The position numbers and the translations under genes are program-made. DNA of 17,121 nt from Candidatus Nomurabacteria bacterium RIFCSPLOWO2_01_FULL_41_12 (GTDB taxonomy: Bacteria; Patescibacteriota; Minisyncoccia; Phycocordibacterales; UBA9973): positions 30,797-47,917 of the forward strand of contig MFUY01000005.1 in NCBI GenBank assembly GCA_001787035.1. Reading direction: 5' to 3'. Within the stretch, counting starts at the first letter, position 1. Each line of letters starts with the position of its first letter. Shown here piece by piece: positions 6,007-13,414 of the stretch. Below the pieces are notes generated by a model, which saw nothing but the letters and a program-made list of their open reading frames with translations, was not told the DNA's origin and did no database searches.

Positions 6007-7272
6007 TTACTTCGGATAATTCACGATAATCTTTAAGTCTTTGGTTTTGTTCGGCATGGACCGGCGCCAGACAGGACTTAATACCAAGTCGGCAGAATCA
6101 ATATTCGTATACTGCAATAATACTGTATTAAACTCTTTCTTGGATTTTCCTAAAAGGTCATTTGCAAGCTTATCGACATCCACTTTCCAGACAATTTTTA
6201 CAGCCCCGGATAAATTTAAATTTATATTTTTTACATCTGCGAATGATATGCTGTCTTTATTGGAAAGTGAAAAAGCTAGATCGCGAATATTGGGTATGAA
6301 AATTTCACTTCCGTCGTACCCCGCAACATTATTCTCCGCAATTCTCTTTGAGAGTTTCTGTTCATTAAAGAGAAGGCCGTACAATGTACCTTGAAATTTG
6401 ACAGGTAATACTTTGTCTTTTGCAGATGTATAATCAATATTGCTAGTCCCATCAAGAAAAGCCGCGTCTTTGAATAAAATAAAACCTGCTGGAATCTGAT
6501 CTGTCGCTTTCTTTAAAAGTTTGGCTTGGAGAGTATTCTTGAGTTCATTTTCCGCACTTACTTTTTGACTGTCAGAAATAACGGGGAATTTCCCTTTTAA
6601 CCCGCCTGTTATATCTCCCTGGCTTCTTGCATAAAACTTGGTATATTTGGGTGTTCCTCTGAAGCCAAAAATTTTGAAATCCAGGGGAGCGCTGTTGTAA
6701 TCTGCGCCAGCCTCTGCGCCGTAAACTTTTACTTCAACAGAGCCCGGCTTGCTGTCTTTGGTCATCCCCGGCACTACTATCCTCTTCACTGTTTTATAAA
6801 TTTTTCCATTTGAACCTTCTAGTCTTGTGTCTATGTCGAGCGCCTGAGAAGATGAACTGAAGGTATTATAAATAATAACGGCACCTGTAGCTTTTTCTGC
6901 AACATCTTTTTCTTCATTTGCCGTAATGTTTGTATTTTCTTCACCGGAAATAACCACTAAATCAAACGGCAAGATATCTGTAGTGGAATCTTTGTTGGCA
7001 GATAGATTTTCATTTAAAACCGCGTCTTGCGCCCTCGGGCTCACCGTAACTACCGCTTTTGAAAAGAAATAAGAAAGAGCAAAGAGGAAAAATACAGCTG
7101 AAACAAGGGCTAAAATCCAAATAAAGTACTTGCGTTTGCTTTTGTGTTCTGTTTTTATCTGCCCTGCATCTTGCCTTAAAGGAGCCGGAAGCTCCTTTGG
7201 CTGCACCTCTGGAACTCCGCCAATCTGCGGTTGTTTTGCTTTTATCATCTCCTGTAGAAAGTTTTTTGGCAT
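6007..7272 (-). CDS. Single-pass envelope protein, function unknown
   Basis: A 421-residue protein. Residues 1-48 are polar and Pro/Gln/Lys-rich. A basic stretch (HKSKRKYF) leads into one hydrophobic helix at about 50-70, and the remaining 350 residues are predicted outside the membrane (N-in topology). The outer part is rich in beta-prone sequence. It includes TANEEKDVAEKATGAVIIYN and VPGMTKDSKPGSVEVKVYG, segments I recall from conserved hypothetical proteins of Parcubacteria, and no enzyme motif. It lies 42 nt downstream of the actin-like gene, with a hairpin and a promoter-like sequence in between. The pairing resembles a cytoplasmic actin-like protein plus membrane partner, as in PilM-PilN, but the PilN motif is not seen. 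No Shine-Dalgarno. Confidence 0.8.
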   Translation of the reverse strand: MPKNFLQEMIKAKQPQIGGVPEVQPKELPAPLRQDAGQIKTEHKSKRKYFIWILALVSAVFFLFALSYFFSKAVVTVSPRAQDAVLNENLSANKDSTTDILPFDLVVISGEENTNITANEEKDVAEKATGAVIIYNTFSSSSQALDIDTRLEGSNGKIYKTVKRIVVPGMTKDSKPGSVEVKVYGAEAGADYNSAPLDFKIFGFRGTPKYTKFYARSQGDITGGLKGKFPVISDSQKVSAENELKNTLQAKLLKKATDQIPAGFILFKDAAFLDGTSNIDYTSAKDKVLPVKFQGTLYGLLFNEQKLSKRIAENNVAGYDGSEIFIPNIRDLAFSLSNKDSISFADVKNINLNLSGAVKIVWKVDVDKLANDLLGKSKKEFNTVLLQYTNIDSADLVLSPVWRRSMPNKTKDLKIIVNYPK

Positions 7273-7278
7273 AACTAT

Positions 7279-7307
7279 ATTTTACCCTGTAGTGAAGTTT
7301 TTAGCAA
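7279..7307 (-). promoter_or_regulatory. Candidate promoter just before the envelope gene
   Basis: TTGCTA at 7307-7302 (4 of 6), a 17-nt spacer, and TAAAAT at 7284-7279 (5 of 6). The predicted start falls on or next to the ATG at 7272, so the transcript would be leaderless. The same string TAAAATATAG precedes the ATG of the gene at 14725. Confidence 0.45.
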
Positions 7308-7323
7308 AATTCTACTACGGGGT
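7284..7323 (-). promoter_or_regulatory. Hairpin overlapping the stop codon of the actin-like gene
   Basis: ACCCTGTAGT (7284-7293) and ACTACGGGGT (7314-7323) match at 9 of 10 positions. Inner GAA/UUC and UUUU/AAAA pairs can extend the stem in RNA. The stem contains the last codons and TAG of the upstream gene. AAAAUAUAG follows, so it is not an intrinsic terminator for this strand. Confidence 0.4.
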
Positions 7324-8502
7324 TTTAGTTAAAAAACGATTAATGTAAATAGAGTCAATAATGAGAAAGGGGTCGCGGATGACATTTTCCTCAAACTGGG
7401 CCAGTCCATGGAAAACCCGAGCATCTAAAAAAACGACTTTAAATTTTGATTCAGTTAAAGTGTATTGATTGAATTGCTCGGTTTCGATTATCTGGCAGAA
7501 AAAAGCGGCTTCATCTCTATCCACAGCCACATAGATAGTGGCGGGAACAGAGATGTCGCTGGAAAGATTAGCTAAGGATTCTTGGAATTTCCGGAGCCAC
7601 TCTGTTTTCAACTTGCCTATGACCGGATCCAGCTTTTTTGCCGTAGATACTTCCGCATGGCCGTCTCGAAAAAGAGAGAATAAAGACCGAGCCTCATTTA
7701 GAGTTATGTTAAGGGCAGACGCAACTCCGCGAATCATAAAATTAAGACCTAAGGGGAAAGAAACTGACTCGCATAATGTATTGTTCTTTACCATGGAAAC
7801 ATCCGTCACTTCCCCGCCAATATCGATTAAAAGAAAAGACCCTTGATTTATATACATATCGCGCACGACAGCAAAAGAAGACAAGACAAAAGAGGAAAAT
7901 TTTATTTCCGTGAAGTGAAAATGTTTCCTGATTACTTCTTTGATTGTTTCCAAGATCTGTTCCCCGCTCATGGAAATAAAAACAGTCATGGCAAGTTCTT
8001 TAGCTTTCTGGTTTAGGGGGTTCGGCGTCTCGTAGCCATTTAACACTGTTTTAATGTTTTTAAACTCAATCGGCAAAACCGGCGCGCCGGCTTTACGATA
8101 TTTATCTAAATGCTCTTCTTCAAAAAGAGTTATTTCTTTTTGAATTAGGCTGTCGGCCAGCTTGGAGGTAAATATAAAGGGAACATTTTTTTCAAGCCTG
8201 ATAACTCTAGTTTGAGAAAAATACCAAGGCGCCGAAAGAACGCAAAAAATTTTCCCCGGCGCGCCCAAACCCGCCATATAAATTCGGCTGGCAACAATCT
8301 CTAAAGATTTTGCAGTTGAAGACAAAAACCGGCCAACATCAATATTTTCTTCCAAAACTATCGGCTCACGGATAGCTTTGACTATTTTAGGAACTCCGGA
8401 TTTTTGCATCCAAAAAAGCGCCCCTCCCACCGAAGAAGATCCGATGTCAAAAAGCAATACTAAATCGTCTTTTTCTTTATCCGCTCTAAAAATCCCCATC
8501 AT
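7315..8502 (-). CDS. FtsA/PilM-type actin-like protein
   Basis: A 395-residue member of the actin-like ATPase superfamily, closest in layout to FtsA and PilM, which act on the cytoplasmic face of the membrane in division or type IV pilus assembly. The phosphate-1 loop is LLFDIGSSSVGGAL (D19, G21) and the phosphate-2 loop is LLIDIGGEVTDVSMV (D227, G229, D234). Between them lie about 200 residues, enough for the inserted SHS2-type subdomain of this branch. The usual glycine-rich adenosine motif near the C-terminus is not recognisable: around 317-336 the sequence reads ISVPATIYVAVDRDEAAFFC. Nucleotide binding may therefore be altered. I used the first of two adjacent ATGs (8502, 8499). A promoter-like sequence lies directly upstream. 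It is followed by a membrane-anchored protein, suggesting a two-part envelope module. Confidence 0.8.
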   Translation of the reverse strand: MMGIFRADKEKDDLVLLFDIGSSSVGGALFWMQKSGVPKIVKAIREPIVLEENIDVGRFLSSTAKSLEIVASRIYMAGLGAPGKIFCVLSAPWYFSQTRVIRLEKNVPFIFTSKLADSLIQKEITLFEEEHLDKYRKAGAPVLPIEFKNIKTVLNGYETPNPLNQKAKELAMTVFISMSGEQILETIKEVIRKHFHFTEIKFSSFVLSSFAVVRDMYINQGSFLLIDIGGEVTDVSMVKNNTLCESVSFPLGLNFMIRGVASALNITLNEARSLFSLFRDGHAEVSTAKKLDPVIGKLKTEWLRKFQESLANLSSDISVPATIYVAVDRDEAAFFCQIIETEQFNQYTLTESKFKVVFLDARVFHGLAQFEENVIRDPFLIIDSIYINRFLTKTP

Positions 8503-8510
8503 TTAATTGT

Positions 8511-8538
8511 ATCATAAATAAAGAGATAAAAAATGCAA
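8511..8538 (-). promoter_or_regulatory. Candidate promoter for the actin-like/envelope module
   Basis: TTGCAT at 8538-8533 (4 of 6), a 16-nt spacer, and TATGAT at 8516-8511 (5 of 6, the same -10 as at infA). The start would fall near 8504, about 2 nt before the ATG. It lies in the 41-nt gap after alaS, so this module can be transcribed apart from the alaS operon. Confidence 0.5.
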
Positions 8539-8543
8539 TAGGC

Positions 8544-10343
8544 CTAGATAAGCGCGGCCTTTATGCGCCTGACCCCTTGCGAAATTGCTTCTTCTTTTAA
8601 AATCTTGAAATGGCCAAGCTCTCTGGTATTTAAAACATGCGGACCGCCGCAGCATTCAATGCTGACACCACTATATGGAGAATCCCCAGGACCAATAAAG
8701 TAAACAGAGACTATGTCGGGATATTTTGCCCCGAATTCCATTTCGGCTCCTATTTTTTCGGCAAGATGCCTGGGTATATCTCTTTTGATAACGCTCAAAC
8801 CCTCTTTTATTTTTTCATTAACCCAGTCTTCAACTTTCTTTTTTTCTTCATCAGTAAGCTTATGATCGCAAAGAAAATCTATGCGCAAACGTTCTTCAGT
8901 AATATTACTCCCTTTTTGTTTTACAGTGAGACCGATGATAGCCTTAAGAGCCGCTAAAAGTAAATGATGGGCGGTATGAAGTTTAACCGTTTTTTCATTG
9001 TGATTCGCCAGTCCTCCTTTAAACATTCCAGCAGAAGCGGCGCGAGATTTTTCCTGATGCTCTCTAAGAGCTTTAGCAATTTCATCTTCATCTACCTCAT
9101 ATCCTAACTTTTTTGCAACACTAATACATAAATCAATTGGAATGCCAAATGTTTCAAATAGTGTATATATGTATAAACCCGAGGCGGTATTTTCATCTTT
9201 TAGTATAGGTATATGATTAGTTCCAAGTTTCTTAATCACACCAATCTTTGTTGCTTCAAGGTCTAATCGATACGTCTCGACTCCGTCAAGAGGTTTTTCA
9301 AATATTCTTTCTTCTTCTGTAGCAACAGAAACAAGGTAGTCGAACTTTTCTTTTATTTCAGGATAATTTTTGAAATAGATTTTAGATATTATCTTAATAA
9401 GTTCAATCCAAAAATTATTAGGAAGTTCGACAATAGAAGCTTTAGTAAAAACTCTCCGGAAAAAACGACGTAAAATATATCCGTGGTTAGAGTTTGAAGG
9501 TATTACGCCGTCAATAATTATAAATACTGCTGTACGAATATGGTCTGAAACGATTCTTGCTGATCTTTCATTGTAGTTTGTAGAACTTTTTTGAATAAAT
9601 TGAATTATCGACTCAAACAAATCAGTCTCATAAACACTTTTCTTTTCTTGTACTATTGCAAGTAGTCTCTCAAGACCCATGCCTGTATCAATACCCAAAA
9701 TATCTAATTTTTTTAAAGTTGCTTCTCCTTTATCAAGCCTTTCACGTGAATGATCACAAAAATATTCGTTAAATACTATATTCCAAATTTCCACATCCTC
9801 ACCTGCGCCATTTTTACAATAAATTTCTGTGGTTGGACCACAAGGACCTGACCCCCCGGTTGGCCCCCAAAAAACGTCGCTGCCATCCAGGCGTATATCT
9901 TTCACCCCAAGCTCATTCCAAATAGTTCTTGAGTCATCATCCTTAGGCACCACTCCTTCACCTTTATAGACAGTTACATAAGAAATTTCTAATCCTAATT
10001 CTTTTGTAATAAAATCATACGCATAAGTAATAGCCTCTCGCCGGCCATAGCCACCAAAAGAAAAGTTCCCAAGCATTTCCAGAAATGTTAGGTGCGTGGC
10101 ATCGCCAACTTCATCTATATCCCCAGTGCGGACACACTTTTGCACTGTGACAATATTTCTACTACCAAAATCCTTATCTGCACTTTTTGGGTCAGTGTAA
10201 TACTGTTTAAATTGTTGCATTCCAGCAGTCGTAAAAAGAACAGATGAATCATTCTCTGGAATAAGCGAAGATGAAGGAAGTATTTTATGTCCTCTATCCT
10301 CGAAGAATTTTAAAAACCTTGACCTGATTTCATTTGAATCCAT
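8544..10343 (-). CDS. alaS: Alanyl-tRNA synthetase, short form without C-Ala domain
   Basis: Class II synthetase that charges tRNA-Ala. The 599-residue product has the catalytic core: RSRFLKFFEDRGHKILPSSS at the start, FTTAGMQQF (37-45), GSGPCGPTTEIY and LDILGIDTGMGLERL. The tRNA-recognition region follows with DHIRTAVFIIIDGVIPSN and GYILRRFFRR. The editing domain is present with its zinc/active-site residues H456 and H460 (HTAHH) and C565 and H569 (CGGPH). The protein stops at VRRIKAALI, immediately after the editing domain. The DHHA1/C-Ala region of the roughly 870-residue E. coli enzyme is absent. It is the last gene of a six-gene operon, 5 nt after the MgtC gene. The reading frame is intact, so this is a natural short form rather than a frameshift. 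Confidence 0.95.
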   Translation of the reverse strand: MDSNEIRSRFLKFFEDRGHKILPSSSLIPENDSSVLFTTAGMQQFKQYYTDPKSADKDFGSRNIVTVQKCVRTGDIDEVGDATHLTFLEMLGNFSFGGYGRREAITYAYDFITKELGLEISYVTVYKGEGVVPKDDDSRTIWNELGVKDIRLDGSDVFWGPTGGSGPCGPTTEIYCKNGAGEDVEIWNIVFNEYFCDHSRERLDKGEATLKKLDILGIDTGMGLERLLAIVQEKKSVYETDLFESIIQFIQKSSTNYNERSARIVSDHIRTAVFIIIDGVIPSNSNHGYILRRFFRRVFTKASIVELPNNFWIELIKIISKIYFKNYPEIKEKFDYLVSVATEEERIFEKPLDGVETYRLDLEATKIGVIKKLGTNHIPILKDENTASGLYIYTLFETFGIPIDLCISVAKKLGYEVDEDEIAKALREHQEKSRAASAGMFKGGLANHNEKTVKLHTAHHLLLAALKAIIGLTVKQKGSNITEERLRIDFLCDHKLTDEEKKKVEDWVNEKIKEGLSVIKRDIPRHLAEKIGAEMEFGAKYPDIVSVYFIGPGDSPYSGVSIECCGGPHVLNTRELGHFKILKEEAISQGVRRIKAALI

Positions 10344-10348
10344 ATTTG

Positions 10349-10822
10349 TTAACTATTTTTCGGCGGATCTATCTCTTCGGATATTTTTTTAATTGGCTTC
10401 TCGAATATATTGACTATAACTAATACGAAAAGCACGAGAATTGTCGTGATAAGAGCTATATTATAAAACCCAAATCCAGCAGCCATGCCTATGCCTGCCG
10501 TCACCCAAAGTCCGCCAGCTGTGGTAAGCCCTATCAAGCGAGAGCCTTGAAGAATGATTGAACCGGCGCCTAAAAATCCAATGCCGACAATTACCTGCGA
10601 AGCGATTCTGCTCGGGTCAAAGCCTCCTATAGATGCATATTTAAGGGCCACCATTTCAGAAATAATTATAAATACGGCCGAGCCTAGAGAAACCAGAGCA
10701 TGCGTCTTCATGCCAGCTGCTTCTTTTGCTAAAAGCCTCTCTGCGCCTATCAGCATCCCCAGCCCTACTGCCACTACCAACCTTAAAATAATATCGCTAT
10801 TTTGCGTTAAAAATTGATCCAT
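10349..10822 (-). CDS. MgtC/SapB family membrane protein
   Basis: An integral membrane protein of the MgtC/SapB family. In pathogens MgtC acts under low Mg2+ and modulates the F-type ATPase; the role of distant members is unclear. From ATG 10822 the product is 157 residues. It has GMLIGAER at 22-29 after the first helix, then ALVSLGSAVFIIIS, GFLGAGSIIL and GLTTAGGLWVTAGIGMAAG, which is the family core, and four to five hydrophobic helices. The C-terminal soluble domain of true MgtC is absent. An in-frame TTG at 10870 would overlap mnmA by 41 nt, so I prefer the ATG, 7 nt after the mnmA stop. A GGAGGGG about 18 nt upstream lies within the mnmA coding end and is rather distant. Confidence 0.88.
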   Translation of the reverse strand: MDQFLTQNSDIILRLVVAVGLGMLIGAERLLAKEAAGMKTHALVSLGSAVFIIISEMVALKYASIGGFDPSRIASQVIVGIGFLGAGSIILQGSRLIGLTTAGGLWVTAGIGMAAGFGFYNIALITTILVLFVLVIVNIFEKPIKKISEEIDPPKNS

Positions 10823-10829
10823 AGGTATA

Positions 10830-11987
10830 TCATACAACAACCCCTCCGCCAAAACAAATATCTTTATCAAAAATGACGCAAGATTGGCCAGAGGCGACTA
10901 AAATATGCTTTTTAAAAATTACTTCGGCTTTTGTTTTGCTGGTAATTTTAACTTTGCAAAGCAAAAATTCTCCGTGATAACGAATCTGCGCTGTATAATT
11001 TTTGTTTATTTCTGGAATTTTGTTTATCCAGTTTATGCTTTCTAATTCAAGATAAAAAAGTGAAGAATTTTCAGCGTCGTGGGTCCCCTGTCTTTTGTCT
11101 CCGAGGGCGAAGGCGCCAAAATCCTTCACTTTTTTATCTTGTGAAACTACTAAAATATTCTTCTTTACATCTTTCCCGACTATATAATATCGTCCATCAT
11201 TAGAGCTCTTTTTAGTAATAGTAAAACCATGGCGTTCACCTAAGGTATGAAATACTACCCCCTTGTGCCAGCCAATTATTTCTCCCTTTTCGTTGTAAAC
11301 TTTTCCCTTTTTCTGCTTGATATAATGCTTCAAAAATTCTTTTAAATTTACCACCCCTAAAAAGCATATCCCCTGGCTGTCTTTTTTCTCTGCAACCGGT
11401 AAATTGAATTTCAGGGCCAGTTTGCGGACTTGGCTCTTTTTTAAATTCCCGATTGGGAATAAAATGTTCTTTAACTGTTCTTGCTTGAGTGTCCAGAGGA
11501 AATAACTTTGGTTTTTTGATGGATCTTTGCCTTTTAAAAGACAGTTTTTCCCCAAGGCAAGACCTTTTTGAATTCCCAAGGTCTTGCCTTTTTCCAAAAC
11601 TGGCAAATTTATTGCATAATGCCCCGTCGCAATAAAATCTGCCCCCAGAGCAAGAGCTTTTTCAAGAAAGGCGCCGAATTTCACTTCTTTGTTACACATC
11701 ACGTCCGGGTTCGGCGTCTTCCCCGCCTTATATTCGGAAATCATATAGTCAGCCACTTCTTTTTTGTAAACATTTTCTAAATCAAATGTGAGAAATGGAA
11801 TATCTAAATGCGCTGCCACGCGCATGGCATCGTGGCGCTCCTCCTCTTCATTACATTCTAAAAAATCCGGGTGCCAGGTTTTTATAAAAACCCCGACAAC
11901 TTCATAACCTTCTTTTTTAAGCAAAGCAGCAGACACAGCGCTGTCTACTCCACCTGATAGGCCAACAAAAACTACTTTTTTCTTCAT
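10830..11987 (-). CDS. mnmA: tRNA-specific 2-thiouridylase MnmA
   Basis: Thiolates U34 of the tRNAs for Lys, Glu and Gln, using ATP and a sulfur carrier. The PP-loop motif SGGVDS is at residues 11-16, the catalytic Cys is C98 in NPDVMCN, and the second Cys is C208 in GICFLG. ATGHYA (120-125) and KNQSYFLWTL follow family order. The 385-residue length is slightly above E. coli. One extra segment, about 14 residues around 131-146, is encoded by a perfect inverted repeat; another apparent extra segment lies around VKDFGAFALGDKRQGTHD. It starts at ATG 11987, 13 nt after the exonuclease gene, and its stop overlaps an out-of-frame ATG. Confidence 0.96.
   Translation of the reverse strand: MKKKVVFVGLSGGVDSAVSAALLKKEGYEVVGVFIKTWHPDFLECNEEEERHDAMRVAAHLDIPFLTFDLENVYKKEVADYMISEYKAGKTPNPDVMCNKEVKFGAFLEKALALGADFIATGHYAINLPVLEKGKTLGIQKGLALGKNCLLKGKDPSKNQSYFLWTLKQEQLKNILFPIGNLKKSQVRKLALKFNLPVAEKKDSQGICFLGVVNLKEFLKHYIKQKKGKVYNEKGEIIGWHKGVVFHTLGERHGFTITKKSSNDGRYYIVGKDVKKNILVVSQDKKVKDFGAFALGDKRQGTHDAENSSLFYLELESINWINKIPEINKNYTAQIRYHGEFLLCKVKITSKTKAEVIFKKHILVASGQSCVIFDKDICFGGGVVV
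11554..11590. repeat. 13-bp perfect inverted repeat inside mnmA
   Basis: AAGGCAAGACCTT (11554-11566) and AAGGTCTTGCCTT (11578-11590) are exact reverse complements separated by 11 bp. The repeat encodes K133-L145 of MnmA (KGKTLGIQKGLAL), matching an insertion of about 14 residues relative to E. coli MnmA. By rough estimate a 13-bp perfect repeat with so short a spacer is expected well under once in a window of this size. Confidence 0.75.
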
Positions 11988-12000
11988 AAATGAATTGATT

Positions 12001-12528
12001 CTATATTTCTATCAGCTTTTTGTAAAGGAGATATGTCGCCCGGGCATCGGAGAGCCCAGTGTGCGGTTTCTCATTTTCAATCTCGAAATGCAAACACATT
12101 TCCCGCAACGAGAAGTGCTCAAAATCAATGTCCTTATGGAACTTCGCCCAAGCGATGGAAATGGTATCTAATTTATGATAATGCATCTTATTTTTAACCT
12201 TGGTTATGGCAAATGCATGCTCCAGGAAACCTGAATCAAAAGCGACATTTTGCCCCACCATAATGGCATCTTTGGTTTTCTCGGACAATATTTTCATGCC
12301 ATCTTTCAAACTAAATGCATCGCTCCAATCAGTAGAATTATAGTGGCTGATTTTAAGTGAAACAGGGTCGGCATTTGAAATCTTCTCCGGCTTGATTTTC
12401 AGTGCAAACTCTTCTATCACTTCAAGCTTCGGGGTGGCAAGCACGCATCCAATTTCAATAATTTCATGATCCATAACATCAAGTCCGGTAGTTTCTAGGT
12501 CTATAAAGGCTAAATTGTGTTTACGCAT
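12001..12528 (-). CDS. DEDDh 3'-5' exonuclease (DnaQ-like)
   Basis: A 175-residue RNase-T-like exonuclease domain with little else. Exo I is FIDLETTGL (D10, E12), Exo II is MVGQNVAFDSGFLEHAF with the catalytic Asp in AFDSGF, and Exo III is HTGLSDARAT, giving the His and Asp of a DEDDh enzyme. All four metal ligands are present, so it should be active on DNA or RNA 3' ends. It could be the proofreading subunit of DNA polymerase III (DnaQ), an oligoribonuclease-like enzyme or a general repair exonuclease; the sequence does not decide. It starts 4 nt after mltG and precedes mnmA, both unrelated in pathway, so context adds only operon membership. Confidence 0.9.
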   Translation of the reverse strand: MRKHNLAFIDLETTGLDVMDHEIIEIGCVLATPKLEVIEEFALKIKPEKISNADPVSLKISHYNSTDWSDAFSLKDGMKILSEKTKDAIMVGQNVAFDSGFLEHAFAITKVKNKMHYHKLDTISIAWAKFHKDIDFEHFSLREMCLHFEIENEKPHTGLSDARATYLLYKKLIEI

Positions 12529-12532
12529 GAAA

Positions 12533-13411
12533 CTATTTTAAATATTTTAATATATTTTTCCTATGCTCTGTAAAGGATTTCGCATAGTAAATATTGCCGT
12601 CTTTGTCATGCAGATAATAAAGATACGGTGTTGATTTTGGATAAATGGCAGCTTTAATAGACAGTAAGCCTGGGTTACAGATTGGATTTGCAGGCAAACC
12701 CAGTTTTTTATAAGTCTCCGGTGCGGCATCAGCTTGGAGAGACATGCCGATAGAAAGTCTTTTCCATAAAATCCCGGAAATTATATCCCGGTCCGCACTT
12801 CCTTTTGATTCACGCTCCAAGAGAGACGCCATTTTTATTATATCCCCCTCACTCTTACCAGTATTTATTATCTCGTTTTCAAGCATAGAGATTTTTTTCT
12901 TAAAATTATCCGTCAAGGATTTGAGCACATCCTCTTCATTGGCAGTAGTGAAAAAGAAATAGGTATCGGGAAAAAGATAACCTTCTTTGTCTTTCGCATA
13001 GTTTAGAAATTTATCTTTATTGAAATATGAAAGTTTAAGGGCAAAAGTATCCGCAATGTCATACACGGTAAAACCTTCAGGAATGGTCACTTTGACGGGA
13101 GCCAGATGCCGCTCCCCTTTTGAGATGCGTTTAGCCACCTCCCTAGAAGATATTTTATTTTCAAATAAATAATCGGCAGGAATTATGTGCTTTTCCCCGC
13201 CATAAATAATAACAAAGGCTTCAAAAACAAGCCTGGAACGTATGATATTTTGATTTTTCAGCTCAAAAGACACGCTCCTTAAACTTGAACCTTGGGCAAC
13301 ATTGAAAACTATCCCTTCGGGAAAATTCCTCGGAGCGCTAACAAAGAAAAAGGTAAAAAAAATCAGAAAAAATAAAGCCCCAAGAACATAAAAATGGTAT
13401 TTGTTTTGCAT
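12533..13411 (-). CDS. mltG: Endolytic peptidoglycan transglycosylase MltG
   Basis: Inner-membrane lytic transglycosylase (YceG family) that cuts nascent glycan strands and sets their length. The 292-residue product has one N-terminal helix at about 8-25, a LysM-like region with GSSLRSVSFELKNQNIIRS, VTIPEGFTVYDIA, EGYLFPDTYFF, and the catalytic segment ASLLERES with Glu199 as the likely acid, equivalent to E218 of E. coli. After LQADA the protein goes straight to APETYKKLGLPANPICNPG. The longer stretch with a YNTY motif found in E. coli is missing, so part of the active-site surround is shortened. It follows the membrane-anchored gene by 3 nt. Confidence 0.93.
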   Translation of the reverse strand: MQNKYHFYVLGALFFLIFFTFFFVSAPRNFPEGIVFNVAQGSSLRSVSFELKNQNIIRSRLVFEAFVIIYGGEKHIIPADYLFENKISSREVAKRISKGERHLAPVKVTIPEGFTVYDIADTFALKLSYFNKDKFLNYAKDKEGYLFPDTYFFFTTANEEDVLKSLTDNFKKKISMLENEIINTGKSEGDIIKMASLLERESKGSADRDIISGILWKRLSIGMSLQADAAPETYKKLGLPANPICNPGLLSIKAAIYPKSTPYLYYLHDKDGNIYYAKSFTEHRKNILKYLK

Positions 13412-13414
13412 GTA

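Noticed and set aside
7178..7198. 8-bp inverted repeat AAAGGAGC/GCTCCTTT in the envelope gene
   Set aside because: A stem this short with a small loop is expected by chance a few times in a window of this size, and it lies in a low-constraint Pro-rich coding stretch.
8539..8546. TAGGCCTA self-complementary sequence at the alaS stop as a terminator
   Set aside because: It has no loop and cannot form a stable hairpin in RNA; the T-rich sequence after it is better explained by the promoter candidate.
10349..10870. MgtC gene starting at the upstream TTG
   Set aside because: This would overlap mnmA by 41 nt and add residues before the first family motif. The ATG at 10822 gives a normal N-terminus.
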